Assembly: GCA_016206515.1 (NCBI GenBank)
Contig: JACQRN010000205.1
Location: 1-12,790, forward strand
Reading direction: 5' to 3'
From: Planctomycetota bacterium
Lineage (GTDB): Bacteria > Planctomycetota > SBBH01 > JACQRN01
DNA length: 12,790 nt
Both the position numbers and the translations under genes were made by a program. Shown piece after piece: positions 1 through 6,691 of this stretch (its first letter is position 1; every line of letters begins with the position of its first letter). Under the pieces are notes generated by a model that was not told the DNA's origin, did not search any database, and was given only the letters and a program-made list of their open reading frames with translations.

Positions 1-77
1 ATCCGGCCTGCGCGCCAACGTGCCGGCGGACGGCCCGCGGCGGGACGCTCGATGGCGACGTCCTGCCGTCAGAGCAA

Positions 78-107
78 GCCTCCTCTTGTCGGGCGAGGGG
101 AGGAGGC
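78..107 (+). promoter_or_regulatory. Hairpin overlapping the Nudix gene ribosome binding site
   Basis: The arms GCCTCCTC (78-85) and GAGGAGGC (100-107) are perfectly complementary over 8 bp with a 14-nt loop. The right arm is the Shine-Dalgarno sequence and ends directly before the ATG at 108. A shorter competing pairing (CCTC 82-85 with GAGG 95-98) is also possible. This could limit translation initiation, but purine-rich ribosome binding sites pair easily with any nearby CCTCC run, so function is inferred only. The first 77 bases show no feature I can support; the plus frame starting at base 1 is open to a TGA at 109-111 that overlaps the ATG, so the tail of an upstream gene is possible but unproven. 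Confidence 0.35.
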
Positions 108-653
108 ATGAGCGGCCCCGGCGGGGCGGAGGGGTGGTCGGTGCTTGGCCAGGAGTCCGTCGCGCGCGTGCGGAAGATCCACCTGCGGCGGGTGCGGATG
201 CGCATGCCGGACGGGCAGGAGGCGGATTTCGAGGTGATCGACACGCCCGACGTCGCCCTCATGATCCCGTTCCTCGCGGACCGGTCCCTCGTCCTGGTGC
301 GGCAGTTCCGCCCTCCCTGGAACCGCTCCTCCTGGGAGTGCCCGGCCGGGACGCTCGAGCCCGGCGAAGGTCCGGAGGCGGGGGGGCGCCGGGAACTCGC
401 AGAGGAAACGGGGTACCGGGGTGGGGTCTGGCGTCGGGTCGGGCAGTTCCACGCCACCGCGCTCTATACGGGGAGGTTCCACCTGTTCCGCGTCGACGCG
501 CCCGAGCCGGGGCCGTCGCGTCCCGATGCCACCGAGTTCCTCGAGGTGCGCGCCTTCAGCGTTCCGGACGTCCGTCAGCTCGTCGCGATGGGGGAAATGG
601 TGCACGGTCCGAGCCTCGCCGCGCTCGGAATGTGCGGGATCCTCCGACCGTAG
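108..653 (+). CDS. Nudix hydrolase, ADP-ribose pyrophosphatase-like
   Basis: This 181-residue protein carries a Nudix box. G81, five residues, E87, seven residues, then R95-E96-L97-A-E99-E100-T-G102-Y103 fit the GX5EX7REUXEEXGU pattern, with Tyr in the final hydrophobic place. The two Glu in the EE pair and E96 would bind the divalent metal. The N-terminal part (residues 10-75) is the beta-rich region typical of ADP-sugar pyrophosphatases, including VRQFRPPW near residues 64-71, where this family often reads VRQYR. The likely reaction is hydrolysis of a nucleoside diphosphate linked to another moiety, ADP-ribose being the usual family substrate; the actual substrate is inferred. The ATG is preceded by a strong GAGGGGAGGAGG ribosome site that can be hidden in a hairpin. 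It converges on the minus-strand zinc-finger gene with only 3 bp between stop codons and no visible terminator. Confidence 0.88.
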   Translation: MSGPGGAEGWSVLGQESVARVRKIHLRRVRMRMPDGQEADFEVIDTPDVALMIPFLADRSLVLVRQFRPPWNRSSWECPAGTLEPGEGPEAGGRRELAEETGYRGGVWRRVGQFHATALYTGRFHLFRVDAPEPGPSRPDATEFLEVRAFSVPDVRQLVAMGEMVHGPSLAALGMCGILRP

Positions 654-656
654 GAT

Positions 657-974
657 CTACTTCAGCAGCCTGCCAATCCAGTCGAACCGCGCGAGGGAGT
701 CGAATCCGAAGCGGACCGCCAGATGCACCGCCCCGGACGCCCCGGCTGCGACGATCCCGAGGCCGATGATCTTCCCGGTCAGCCACGACGAGAACGGGCG
801 GCGGATCTCGATCTCGCTGTAGTTCTCCTTGAACGTCCGGTGCCGCGCGGCGCAGGTCGAGCCGCAGAACGACCGGCCGTCGGTGGCCACGCAGCATTCC
901 TCGCAGAACGGTTTGTGGCACGACAGACAGCGCCCGGTCGCGGGGGTCTCGTGATGGGTCGCGCAGTAGTTCAT
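657..974 (-). CDS. Small B-box-type zinc-finger protein with one membrane helix
   Basis: This is a 105-residue protein. The N-terminal 45 residues are rich in Cys and His: C4, H7/H8, C16, C19, C24, C27/C28, C37, C41 and H45. The spacing (CxxH, CxxC, CxxC) resembles a B-box-like zinc finger binding one or two zinc ions. A short linker follows, then one hydrophobic segment at about residues 68-90 and a basic C-terminal tail, so it is probably a membrane-anchored zinc protein. Its function is not recognised; related small bacterial B-box membrane proteins are generally uncharacterised. The ATG overlaps the rlmN stop (ATGA at 974-971) and is preceded by GGAGGAG in the end of rlmN, which suggests translational coupling as the last gene of the kor-rlmN operon. 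The CDS is real by start, spacing and composition; its role is open. Confidence 0.72.
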   Translation of the reverse strand: MNYCATHHETPATGRCLSCHKPFCEECCVATDGRSFCGSTCAARHRTFKENYSEIEIRRPFSSWLTGKIIGLGIVAAGASGAVHLAVRFGFDSLARFDWIGRLLK

Positions 975-2002
975 GGGGTTTTCTCCTCCCGCAATCGTAA
1001 CTGTCCGCACGCCCCCGCGATGTCGCTTCCGCGCCGCAGGCGGATCGTCGTGCGGACCCCCTTCTCGCGGAGCCGGTCGGCGAAGGCGCGGGCGGCGTCG
1101 CGGGAGGGGGGGCGGTGGGGGAACTCCTCGACCGCGTTGTACGGGATCAGGTTCACGGAGCACCGGAACGGTCGGACCCAGCGCGCCAGGGCGAGCGCGT
1201 CGGAGAGGTCCGCGTTCACCCCGTCGAGGAGGACGTACTCGAACGTCACCTGGCGGCGGGCCGCCTCCTGGTAGGTCCGGATCGCGTCCGCCAGTTCCGC
1301 GAGCGGCCACTTGCGGTTGATCGGGACCAGGCCGTCCCGCACCGCGTCGTCGGCGGCATGGAGGGAGACGCTCAAGCGCACCTGGCCTCCGCGCCTGGCG
1401 AATTCGAGGATCCCCGGGACGACCCCCGAGGTGGAGACCGTGACATGGCGTGCGCTCAAGGCGCCGCCCCATGGTGCGATGAGAACTTCGATCGCCCCAT
1501 ACACCGCCTCCGCGTTGAAGAACGGCTCCCCCATCCCCATGAAGACGACATGGTCGGGGAGCTTCCCCGTGCGTACTCCCTGCAGGAAGTACTGCTCGAG
1601 GATCTCGGGGGAGGTCAGGTCCCGCACGACGCCCTTCAGCCCGCTCGCGCAGAAGTTGCACCGGACCGCGCACCCTACCTGGCTCGACACGCACGCGGTC
1701 AGGCGCGCCTTCCCCGGGATCCAGACGGTCTCGGCCGCTTGGCCGTCTCTGAAGCGCACGAGGAGCTTGCGCGTCCCGTCCCCGGCTGTCTCCTCGCGCT
1801 CGATCTCGGACCCGTAGACCGTGTGCGCCCTCGCGAGCCGTTCCCGGAACGCCTTCGGAAGGTTGGCCATCGCCGCCACCGAGGGAGCGGACTTGCGGTA
1901 CATCCACTCGGCGACCTGCCGGCCGCGGTAGCGCGCCTCCCCGAGTGCCTCCGCGAGCGCCTCGAGGTCGGCGAGGGGCTTCCCGACGAGCGACTCGGTC
2001 AC
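971..2002 (-). CDS. rlmN: 23S rRNA (adenine-2503-C2)/tRNA methyltransferase RlmN
   Basis: This is a 343-residue radical-SAM enzyme. The CxxxCxxC cluster motif is C111-AVR-C115-NF-C118, binding [4Fe-4S] and SAM. C104 in the ACVSSQVG stretch and C332 near the C-terminus (IAGACGQL) match the conserved cysteines of the E. coli enzyme: C332 corresponds to the methyl-carrying Cys355 and C104 to Cys118, which resolves the protein-RNA adduct. GMGEP (156-160) is the SAM-contacting motif of the family. It methylates C2 of A2503 in 23S rRNA and of A37 in some tRNAs. The chosen start is GTG at 2002, with GAGGGG upstream and 20 bp after the korB stop; no better start exists downstream. It is the third gene of the korA-korB-rlmN-zinc-finger set and ends in a 4-base overlap with the last gene. 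Confidence 0.95.
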   Translation of the reverse strand: MTESLVGKPLADLEALAEALGEARYRGRQVAEWMYRKSAPSVAAMANLPKAFRERLARAHTVYGSEIEREETAGDGTRKLLVRFRDGQAAETVWIPGKARLTACVSSQVGCAVRCNFCASGLKGVVRDLTSPEILEQYFLQGVRTGKLPDHVVFMGMGEPFFNAEAVYGAIEVLIAPWGGALSARHVTVSTSGVVPGILEFARRGGQVRLSVSLHAADDAVRDGLVPINRKWPLAELADAIRTYQEAARRQVTFEYVLLDGVNADLSDALALARWVRPFRCSVNLIPYNAVEEFPHRPPSRDAARAFADRLREKGVRTTIRLRRGSDIAGACGQLRLREEKTP

Positions 2003-2022
2003 GCGCCGGGCCCCTCGCGGGA

Positions 2023-2910
2023 CTACATCGTCTCCGCGATCAGCTTGCGGCCCAGCTCCGGCGTGACCCCCAGGGGCTGCTTGACCAGCGACCCGACCGC
2101 GAAGACCGGGTCCTCCTCCTGGTACGTCCGCCGGGCGGTCGTCTCGTAGAAGACCCCGATGGGGATCTTCTTCTCGCCCCATTCGAGGGACCGTGCGAGC
2201 GCCGCGTCCAGCTTCGACGCATCGTGCCCCTTCTCCTCGAGATTGTAGATGTTCGACTTGAACCAGGGGTAGGTGTTCTGCTTGTTGTAGGTCACGCACG
2301 GGGAGAAGACGTCGATGAACGAGAACCCCTTGTGCGCGATCCCCCGGCGCAGGATCTCGGTCAGCTGCTTGGGCTCCCCGGAGAACCCGCGCGCCACATA
2401 GGTCGCCCCCGAGATCAGCGCCATGGCGATCGGGTTGACCGGCCACTCGGCGTTCCCCTTCGGCGACGTCTTGGTCACCATCCCCTTCTCGGAGGTGGGG
2501 GAGACCTGCCCGGTCGTCAGGCCATACACCTGGTTGTCCATCACGATGTAGGTGACGTCGAGGTTGCGCCGCATGGCGTGGATGAAGTGCCCCACGCCGA
2601 TCCCGAACCCGTCCCCGTCGCCGCCGGTGATCACGACGTTCAGGTCCTGGTTGGCGAGCTTGATCCCCGATGCGACCGCCACCGACCGGCCGTGGAGGGA
2701 GTGGACCCCGTAGGAGTGGATGAACCCGGGAAGGTTCGACGAGCAGCCGATCCCGGAGACGACCATCAGGTCGTGCGGGGCGATCTTCAGCTCCGCGCAC
2801 GCCCCCATCAGCGACTTGAGCACCCCGAAGTCGCCGCACCCCGGGCACCAGTCGGGATCGACCTGCCCCTTGAACGTGTCCGCCGTGACCGGAGCCGTTT
2901 GGACCGTCAT
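2023..2910 (-). CDS. korB: 2-oxoacid:ferredoxin oxidoreductase, beta subunit
   Basis: This 295-residue protein is the thiamine-diphosphate- and cluster-binding subunit of a 2-oxoacid:ferredoxin oxidoreductase, probably acting on 2-oxoglutarate. The [4Fe-4S] ligands C22 and C25 (WCPGCGDFG), C56 (GIGCSS) and C205 (FSPCVTYN) are all present. The thiamine-diphosphate/Mg motif begins at GDGDG (about 97-101) and ends near D125-N126 (MDNQVYG). The enzyme decarboxylates a 2-oxoacid, forms the acyl-CoA and reduces ferredoxin; in anaerobes it can also run in the carboxylating direction. Start is ATG at 2910 with GGAGG in the 10-bp gap after korA. No separate ferredoxin-like delta subunit is nearby, consistent with two-subunit enzymes that use an external ferredoxin. 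The exact 2-oxoacid specificity cannot be read from sequence. Confidence 0.93.
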   Translation of the reverse strand: MTVQTAPVTADTFKGQVDPDWCPGCGDFGVLKSLMGACAELKIAPHDLMVVSGIGCSSNLPGFIHSYGVHSLHGRSVAVASGIKLANQDLNVVITGGDGDGFGIGVGHFIHAMRRNLDVTYIVMDNQVYGLTTGQVSPTSEKGMVTKTSPKGNAEWPVNPIAMALISGATYVARGFSGEPKQLTEILRRGIAHKGFSFIDVFSPCVTYNKQNTYPWFKSNIYNLEEKGHDASKLDAALARSLEWGEKKIPIGVFYETTARRTYQEEDPVFAVGSLVKQPLGVTPELGRKLIAETM

Positions 2911-2920
2911 CCGCGCCTCC

Positions 2921-4750
2921 TCACTTGTTCCAGTAGTGGTTCCCGACGAACGACTTCTCGTACGGGTCCGGGGTCTCGGCCTCGTACCGCCAGTCGGCCG
3001 GGCACTTCGCCTTCCGGTACGCCTCGACCGCGTCGGCGATCTGCATCGGTTCGAACGGCTCGCCGTCGTACTTGAGCACCAGCCCGCCGGGGGTGTGCGA
3101 AGTCTGCCCGCGCAGGAACGTCGCGAACTGCCCGGTCCAGTTGTTCTCGACCACCAGCGTCTTCTTGCAGCGCAACAGGATCGCGGTCGCCTCCTTCCGG
3201 TGGAACGGGAGGATGTACTTGAACTGCAGCTGGTTGGCGCGGATCTTCCGCTCCGCGAGGATCCGGATCGCCTCCTGGATCACCCCCCAGGTGCTTCCCC
3301 AGCCGATGAGCGTGATCTCGGCGTCCGCGGGCCCCTCGATCTTCGGCGCGGGACATTCCTTCAGGGCGTATTCCATCTTGCGCATCCGCTTGTCCATCAT
3401 CGCCTTGCGGGTGGGGGGGTGCGTGAAGACGTCGGAGATCAGGATCCCCTGCTCGTCGTGCTCGTCGGTCCCCGACACGTAGAGCGTCCCCGGCGTCCCC
3501 GGGTACGCGCGCGGGGAGACCCCCGTCGGCGTCAGCTTGTACCGCAGGTACGGGCCGTCCGACGGCGCCTTGCGGACGACCTCCCCGCGGTCGATCTTCG
3601 GCCGCCAGTTGAGTTCCGCCGGGTCGATCGTGGAGCGGTGCTCCCCGAGCTGGAGGTCGCTGATCAGCAGGACCGGCATCTGGTACCGCTCGGCAAGGTT
3701 GAACGACTCGGCCATCGTGTGGAAGCAGTCCTTCGGCGTCCATGGGGCGATGATCGCCCGCGGGAAGTCCCCCTGGCTCGCGCCCAGGACCTGGTTGAGG
3801 TCGGCCTGCTCGGTCTTCGTCGGAACCCCGGTCGAGGGGCCCGCGCGCATGACGTTGACGATCACGACCGGCGTCTCGAACATCGACGCCTCGCCGATCG
3901 CCTCGGTCATCAGGGCGAACCCGCCCCCCGAGGTTGCGCACATCGAGCGGAGCCCCGCGTGCCCGGCCCCGATCGCCATGTTCGCCACCGCGATCTCGTC
4001 CTCCGCCTGCTTGACCGCAACACCGCACGTCGAGGCGTGCGAGGCGAACCAGTGGAGGATCCCGGAGGCGGGCGTCATCGGGTAGGCGCTGTAGAACTTG
4101 CACCCGGCCGCGACCGCGCCCATCGCCATGCACTCGTTGCCGGTGAGCATCGCGAACTTCCCCTCGCCGAGGCGCCACTTCGAGGCCGCTCCCGAGCGCT
4201 CGACGACCCCCTTCGCGTAGTCGTATCCGCCTCGCGCGACCCCGATGTTCTCGCGCACGACCGCCTCCCCCTTGCGGCCGAATTGTTTCTGGAGCGCCTT
4301 CTCGAGCTCCTCGAACGGGAACCCGATGATGTGCAGCAAGCCCCCCAGCAGCACCGTGTTCTGCATGATCGGCTTCGACCCGAAGTCGGCGGTGAGCTTC
4401 TTGACCGGGAAGGCGAGCGCCTTGCGCCCCGCCGGGACCCCGTCGGCCTCCAGCTTGTCGGCGTTGAACAGGAGCACCCCCCCCTCGGACAGCTCCCCCT
4501 TGTGCCGGTCGAGGGCGTCCTGGTTGAGCGCCACGACCGCATCCAGCCGGTCCCCGTGCGAGTGGACCTTCTCCTGCCCGATCCGCAGCCGCAGCCAGAC
4601 GTGCCCGCCACGGATCACCGACTGGTACGAGTTGTAGATGAACTGGTGCAGCCCCAGCCGCGCGCAGATCAGAGCCAGCGCGTCCCCCGTGGAGGCCTGT
4701 CCGTCCCCCGCCGCCCCCCCGAACCCGACCGTGTATTCCGTGAATGCCAT
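2921..4750 (-). CDS. korA: 2-oxoacid:ferredoxin oxidoreductase, fused gamma-alpha subunit
   Basis: This 609-residue protein is a gamma-alpha fusion. The N-terminal gamma domain (about 1-180) has the glycine-rich start GGAAGDGQASTG (11-22) and SVIRGGHVWLRLR (44-56). The alpha domain follows, with YPMTP (223-227), the counterpart of the conserved YPITP substrate/CoA motif, and GPSTGVPTKTEQADL (304-318), typical of these pyrimidine-binding domains. The C-terminal part (about 470-609) is the transketolase C-like domain and ends in NHYWNK. With KorB it forms the complete catalytic unit for CoA- and ferredoxin-dependent oxidation of a 2-oxoacid in the cytoplasm. Start is ATG at 4750 with GGAGG about 8 bases upstream. 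It is first in its operon. A promoter-like TTGGCA-N17-TTCAAT lies 40-60 bp upstream, overlapping the end of vapC. Length and domain order are normal for the family. Confidence 0.94.
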   Translation of the reverse strand: MAFTEYTVGFGGAAGDGQASTGDALALICARLGLHQFIYNSYQSVIRGGHVWLRLRIGQEKVHSHGDRLDAVVALNQDALDRHKGELSEGGVLLFNADKLEADGVPAGRKALAFPVKKLTADFGSKPIMQNTVLLGGLLHIIGFPFEELEKALQKQFGRKGEAVVRENIGVARGGYDYAKGVVERSGAASKWRLGEGKFAMLTGNECMAMGAVAAGCKFYSAYPMTPASGILHWFASHASTCGVAVKQAEDEIAVANMAIGAGHAGLRSMCATSGGGFALMTEAIGEASMFETPVVIVNVMRAGPSTGVPTKTEQADLNQVLGASQGDFPRAIIAPWTPKDCFHTMAESFNLAERYQMPVLLISDLQLGEHRSTIDPAELNWRPKIDRGEVVRKAPSDGPYLRYKLTPTGVSPRAYPGTPGTLYVSGTDEHDEQGILISDVFTHPPTRKAMMDKRMRKMEYALKECPAPKIEGPADAEITLIGWGSTWGVIQEAIRILAERKIRANQLQFKYILPFHRKEATAILLRCKKTLVVENNWTGQFATFLRGQTSHTPGGLVLKYDGEPFEPMQIADAVEAYRKAKCPADWRYEAETPDPYEKSFVGNHYWNK

Positions 4751-4786
4751 TCCCGTCCTCCGAGTCCCGCCGTCCCGCCGGGAGGC

Positions 4787-4820
4787 GTATTGAACACGAC
4801 CCGCGCGGGAATGCCAATCC
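4787..4820. repeat. 34-base repeated motif, copy 1
   Basis: Plus strand, the motif begins GTATTGAACACGACCC and ends CCAATCC. It aligns without gaps to 6904-6937 with 26 of 34 identities, 16 of the first 17 matching. This copy contains a perfect palindrome CCCGCGCGGG (4800-4809). It lies between vapC and korA, overlapping the vapC stop. The role is unknown: shared promoter, protein-binding site and element end are all possible. Confidence 0.5.
4789..4817 (-). promoter_or_regulatory. Promoter-like -35/-10 pair upstream of korA
   Basis: Reading the minus strand, TTGGCA (4817-4812) and TTCAAT (4794-4789) are separated by exactly 17 bases. They match the sigma-70 consensus at 5 of 6 and 4 of 6 positions. 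A start about 7 bases downstream would give a leader of roughly 30 nt to the korA ATG at 4750. The -35 box lies in the last codons and just past the stop of vapC. Such pairs arise by chance in short searches, so this is a candidate only. The same stretch is part of a 34-base motif repeated at 6904-6937. Confidence 0.35.
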
Positions 4821-4823
4821 GCG

Positions 4824-5225
4824 TCACTTCCCGCGCTCGGCGCTCCAGAACTCGCGCGGTGTCTGGATCCGGATCGGCGATTTCGTACCGAGGGTCAGAA
4901 GGCCGCGATCCCCGCTCACCAGGACGTTCGCCCTGGCGTCGACCGCGCTGGAAAGGATCCAGGCGTCGTCGGGATCCCGGACGGGGATGCTGCTTGGCCG
5001 CATGGGCTTCGGGACGACCTCGTAGCCGCGCAGGAATCCTTCGATGTCGTCGATCGCCCCTCTCGGCATATGCAGGCGCTCGCGCAGCGCCCGGCGGAGT
5101 TCGGCGAGCACGGTCTCGCCCAGGACCAGGTCGTGCTTGGCGAGGACGTGGCGAAGGACGTCCGCGCAGAGGCCGCGGGTCGCGAAGGCGCTCACCAGCA
5201 CGTTGGTGTCGAGAAAAACCCTCAA
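4824..5225 (-). CDS. PIN-domain toxin, VapC-like
   Basis: This is a 133-residue PIN-domain ribonuclease. The conserved acidic residues are D6 (FLDTN), E42 (LAELRRAL), D87 (RDPDDAWIL) and D106 (SGDRGLL), the expected set for Mg-dependent RNA cleavage. The sequence fits the PIN_3-type 'putative toxin component, PIN family' better than classical short VapC proteins. The start is inferred as TTG at 5225: it overlaps the antitoxin stop as TTGA, puts RVFLDTN at the N-terminus where the family begins, and no ATG or GTG is available there; longer readings of this frame run backwards through the antitoxin gene. The 4-base overlap implies translational coupling with the ribbon-helix-helix partner. In known systems the toxin cleaves tRNA, rRNA or mRNA when its antitoxin is degraded; the target here is unknown. 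Confidence 0.85.
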   Translation of the reverse strand: MRVFLDTNVLVSAFATRGLCADVLRHVLAKHDLVLGETVLAELRRALRERLHMPRGAIDDIEGFLRGYEVVPKPMRPSSIPVRDPDDAWILSSAVDARANVLVSGDRGLLTLGTKSPIRIQTPREFWSAERGK

Positions 5226-5440
5226 GAGACGTCCCGGAGGACATCCTCGTCGGTCAGGTAGCCGCGCGCCTCGGCGAACGGGAGGGTCCGGTGCCGCAGC
5301 TGTTCGAACTGGAGGAGCGCCATCTGCCGCCGCAGCGCCTCCCGCGCCAGGTCGCTGCGGGTGCGCCCCGTCCGCTTCGCCATCTGGCTGAGCCGACGGT
5401 CCAGGTCCCGGTCGAGGCGGATGGCGAGCGTGGACTTCAT
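5222..5440 (-). CDS. Ribbon-helix-helix antitoxin, VapB-like
   Basis: This is a 72-residue protein. Residues 3-9 (STLAIRL) form the DNA-reading strand of a ribbon-helix-helix fold, followed by two helices (about 11-22 and 27-42, with GRTRSDLAREAL as the typical turn and second helix). The acidic C-terminal tail (about 50-72) would wrap and inhibit the PIN toxin encoded immediately downstream. ATG at 5440 is preferred over an in-frame TTG at 5449. No Shine-Dalgarno sequence precedes it, and a promoter-like pair places the transcript start at or next to the ATG, so it may be translated leaderless. Such antitoxins normally bind their own promoter as dimers together with the toxin. GTGT/ACAC ends flank the start region, but the dyad is weak and I do not call an operator. 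Confidence 0.83.
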   Translation of the reverse strand: MKSTLAIRLDRDLDRRLSQMAKRTGRTRSDLAREALRRQMALLQFEQLRHRTLPFAEARGYLTDEDVLRDVS

Positions 5441-5447
5441 GTGTGAC

Positions 5448-5476
5448 AATGTACGACACTATCCTGCCCGTCGCAA
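5448..5476 (-). promoter_or_regulatory. Promoter-like pair for the vapBC-type operon
   Basis: On the minus strand, TTGCGA (5476-5471) and TACATT (5453-5448) are 17 bases apart, each matching 4 of 6 consensus positions. A transcript start about 7 bases past the -10 falls at 5441, directly before the antitoxin ATG at 5440. This would explain the absence of a ribosome binding site. It is candidate-level evidence only. Confidence 0.32.
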
Positions 5477-5512
5477 GCGTGTCGGTCGTTTGCTCGTTTC
5501 TCTTCCGCCGCC

Positions 5513-6049
5513 ATGGTCAATCCAGTCGGAGCTGGGTTGTATCGCGCATGGTTTGCTACGATGGATCCCGCTGTGGATCGGGACATCGCGCGGATCTTCA
5601 AACAATATGTTTCACCCGATGCGCTCAAGGCCTTGGCGGATGGACGGCAGGACACGCGTTCGCTCACGCCAAGCCTGGTCGAGTTTATTTTGGTTTTTGT
5701 AAGGGCCGACACGCCCGAGCAGGTCTCGGAGCTCATGGGGCGAATCGTGGACGTCGGTGCGGAGCACGGAGCCCTCTCCCACGACTTGGTCTCGTCGCTC
5801 GTCGTGCTTGCCTACGGCACGCATCCCACGCAATCCAAGTCTTCATCCTCCCGCACGACCTTGGTCGAAGCATTGCAACAGCAGTTCGGCAGCGACCTCA
5901 AAATCGTTCACGGCGCCGTGAACGGTCACTACGGAAACATAGGGAGCTCCACGCGAATGTCATTCTCGTTCATCATCCCGCGCTTTGATGTCGCTCTTGT
6001 CGCTCTGGGGAGGCTTGGGTTTGGGCAGGTCGAGGAATTCGAGCCATGA
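5513..6049 (+). CDS. Degenerate class III nucleotidyl cyclase-like protein
   Basis: This 178-residue protein looks like one cyclase homology domain stripped of catalysis. FKQYVSPDALKALADG (29-44) matches the segment that commonly precedes the domain in class III adenylate cyclases. FILVFVRADTPEQVSEL (58-74) occupies the place of the first metal-binding strand, normally FxDIxGFT..SE, but the Asp is replaced. HDLVSSLVVLAYG (90-102) stands where GD..lavFG is expected, with SS instead of GD. GAVNGHYGNIGSSTR (134-148) resembles the G..G...GNIGS..R segment. It is therefore predicted to bind or regulate rather than cyclise a nucleotide. Start is uncertain: ATG 5513 or M17 at 5561, neither with a Shine-Dalgarno. 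G+C is about 54% over 5581-5700, well below neighbours, suggesting transfer. It diverges from vapBC and converges on the ORF6N gene. Confidence 0.6.
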   Translation: MVNPVGAGLYRAWFATMDPAVDRDIARIFKQYVSPDALKALADGRQDTRSLTPSLVEFILVFVRADTPEQVSELMGRIVDVGAEHGALSHDLVSSLVVLAYGTHPTQSKSSSSRTTLVEALQQQFGSDLKIVHGAVNGHYGNIGSSTRMSFSFIIPRFDVALVALGRLGFGQVEEFEP

Positions 6050-6104
6050 TGCCCGAACGCTACCCGCTCATCGCGAGCAAGTGACGAAGATCAGGCCGCC
6101 TCCA

Positions 6105-6653
6105 TCACCGGGACCCCCCGGCACCCGGCGCCCTGAACCCAATCGGCCTCCGCTCTGGGTCAGGCGGTTCCATGAGCTGCCGGATCGCGTCGAAGACGAT
6201 CCGGAATTGGCTGTCGTACTTCTGTTCGAGATCGTTGAGCCGGCGGGACAGGTCCTTGTGGGCGCCGAGGATTGCTCGCAGGCGGACGAAGGCACGCATG
6301 ATCTCGATGTTGACCCGGACGGCGAGCTTGCCGCGAAGCACGCCGGAGAGCATGGCCACGCCCTGTTCGGTGAATGCCCTGGGTGGTTTCCGGGTACCTC
6401 CCCATCTTGATGTTCCAAATTGGAACCTCAAGTTCTCGAGTTCCCCACGGGTCAGCTGCAACATGAAGTCCTCCGGGAACCGGTCCAGGTTCCGGCTGAC
6501 CGCCTTGTTGAGATTCGAAGTGCTGATCCCATAGAGCATCGCCAGATCGCGATCGAGGATGACCTTCTGCCCGCGGATGAGCAGGATCGCCTTCTCGACC
6601 CGCTCGGAGGGGACAAGCGTCCTGGCGCGTTCGTTCATCTGGCGCACGATCAT
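6105..6653 (-). CDS. ORF6N-domain (KilA-N-related) DNA-binding protein
   Basis: This is a 182-residue protein with an ORF6N domain at about residues 18-105. Its landmarks are ILLIRGQKVILDRDLAMLYG (23-42), the NLNKAVSRN segment (47-55), RFPEDFMLQLT (58-68) and AFTEQGVAMLSGVL (93-106). After NIEIMRAFVRLR (115-126) comes a helical, probably coiled-coil stretch (about 130-162) and a Pro/Gly-rich tail. ORF6N proteins occur in phages and as lone chromosomal genes and are thought to bind DNA; their cellular role is poorly known. Start candidates are ATG 6653 (chosen) and ATG 6638; AGG sits directly before the first, so spacing is poor for it. The frame stays open upstream to 6935 through an unrelated frame of the truD remnant, which I do not include. 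It supports the view that this stretch is mobile or phage-derived DNA. Confidence 0.82.
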   Translation of the reverse strand: MIVRQMNERARTLVPSERVEKAILLIRGQKVILDRDLAMLYGISTSNLNKAVSRNLDRFPEDFMLQLTRGELENLRFQFGTSRWGGTRKPPRAFTEQGVAMLSGVLRGKLAVRVNIEIMRAFVRLRAILGAHKDLSRRLNDLEQKYDSQFRIVFDAIRQLMEPPDPERRPIGFRAPGAGGSR

Positions 6654-6691
6654 CCTGGGAAGAGCACGTCGCGGCAAGGAGCGGTCGATGG

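Noticed and set aside
20..769. 249-codon plus frame overlapping the Nudix gene
   Set aside because: Arg/Gly/Pro-rich shadow with no family features; the Nudix frame has a perfect motif and a strong ribosome site.
657..1907. 416-codon minus frame ending in the zinc-finger protein
   Set aside because: Upstream of the ATG at 974 it is an out-of-frame reading of rlmN; the real gene begins at 974 after GGAGGAG.
971..2848. Extending rlmN to 625 residues
   Set aside because: The extra N-terminus is korB read in another frame; GTG at 2002 with a ribosome site gives the normal RlmN length.
2720..5446. Plus-strand open frame of 908 codons
   Set aside because: It runs antisense to korA, korB's start and vapBC, which have clear family motifs; it is low-complexity Arg/Leu/Val-rich translation typical of shadow frames in GC-rich genes.
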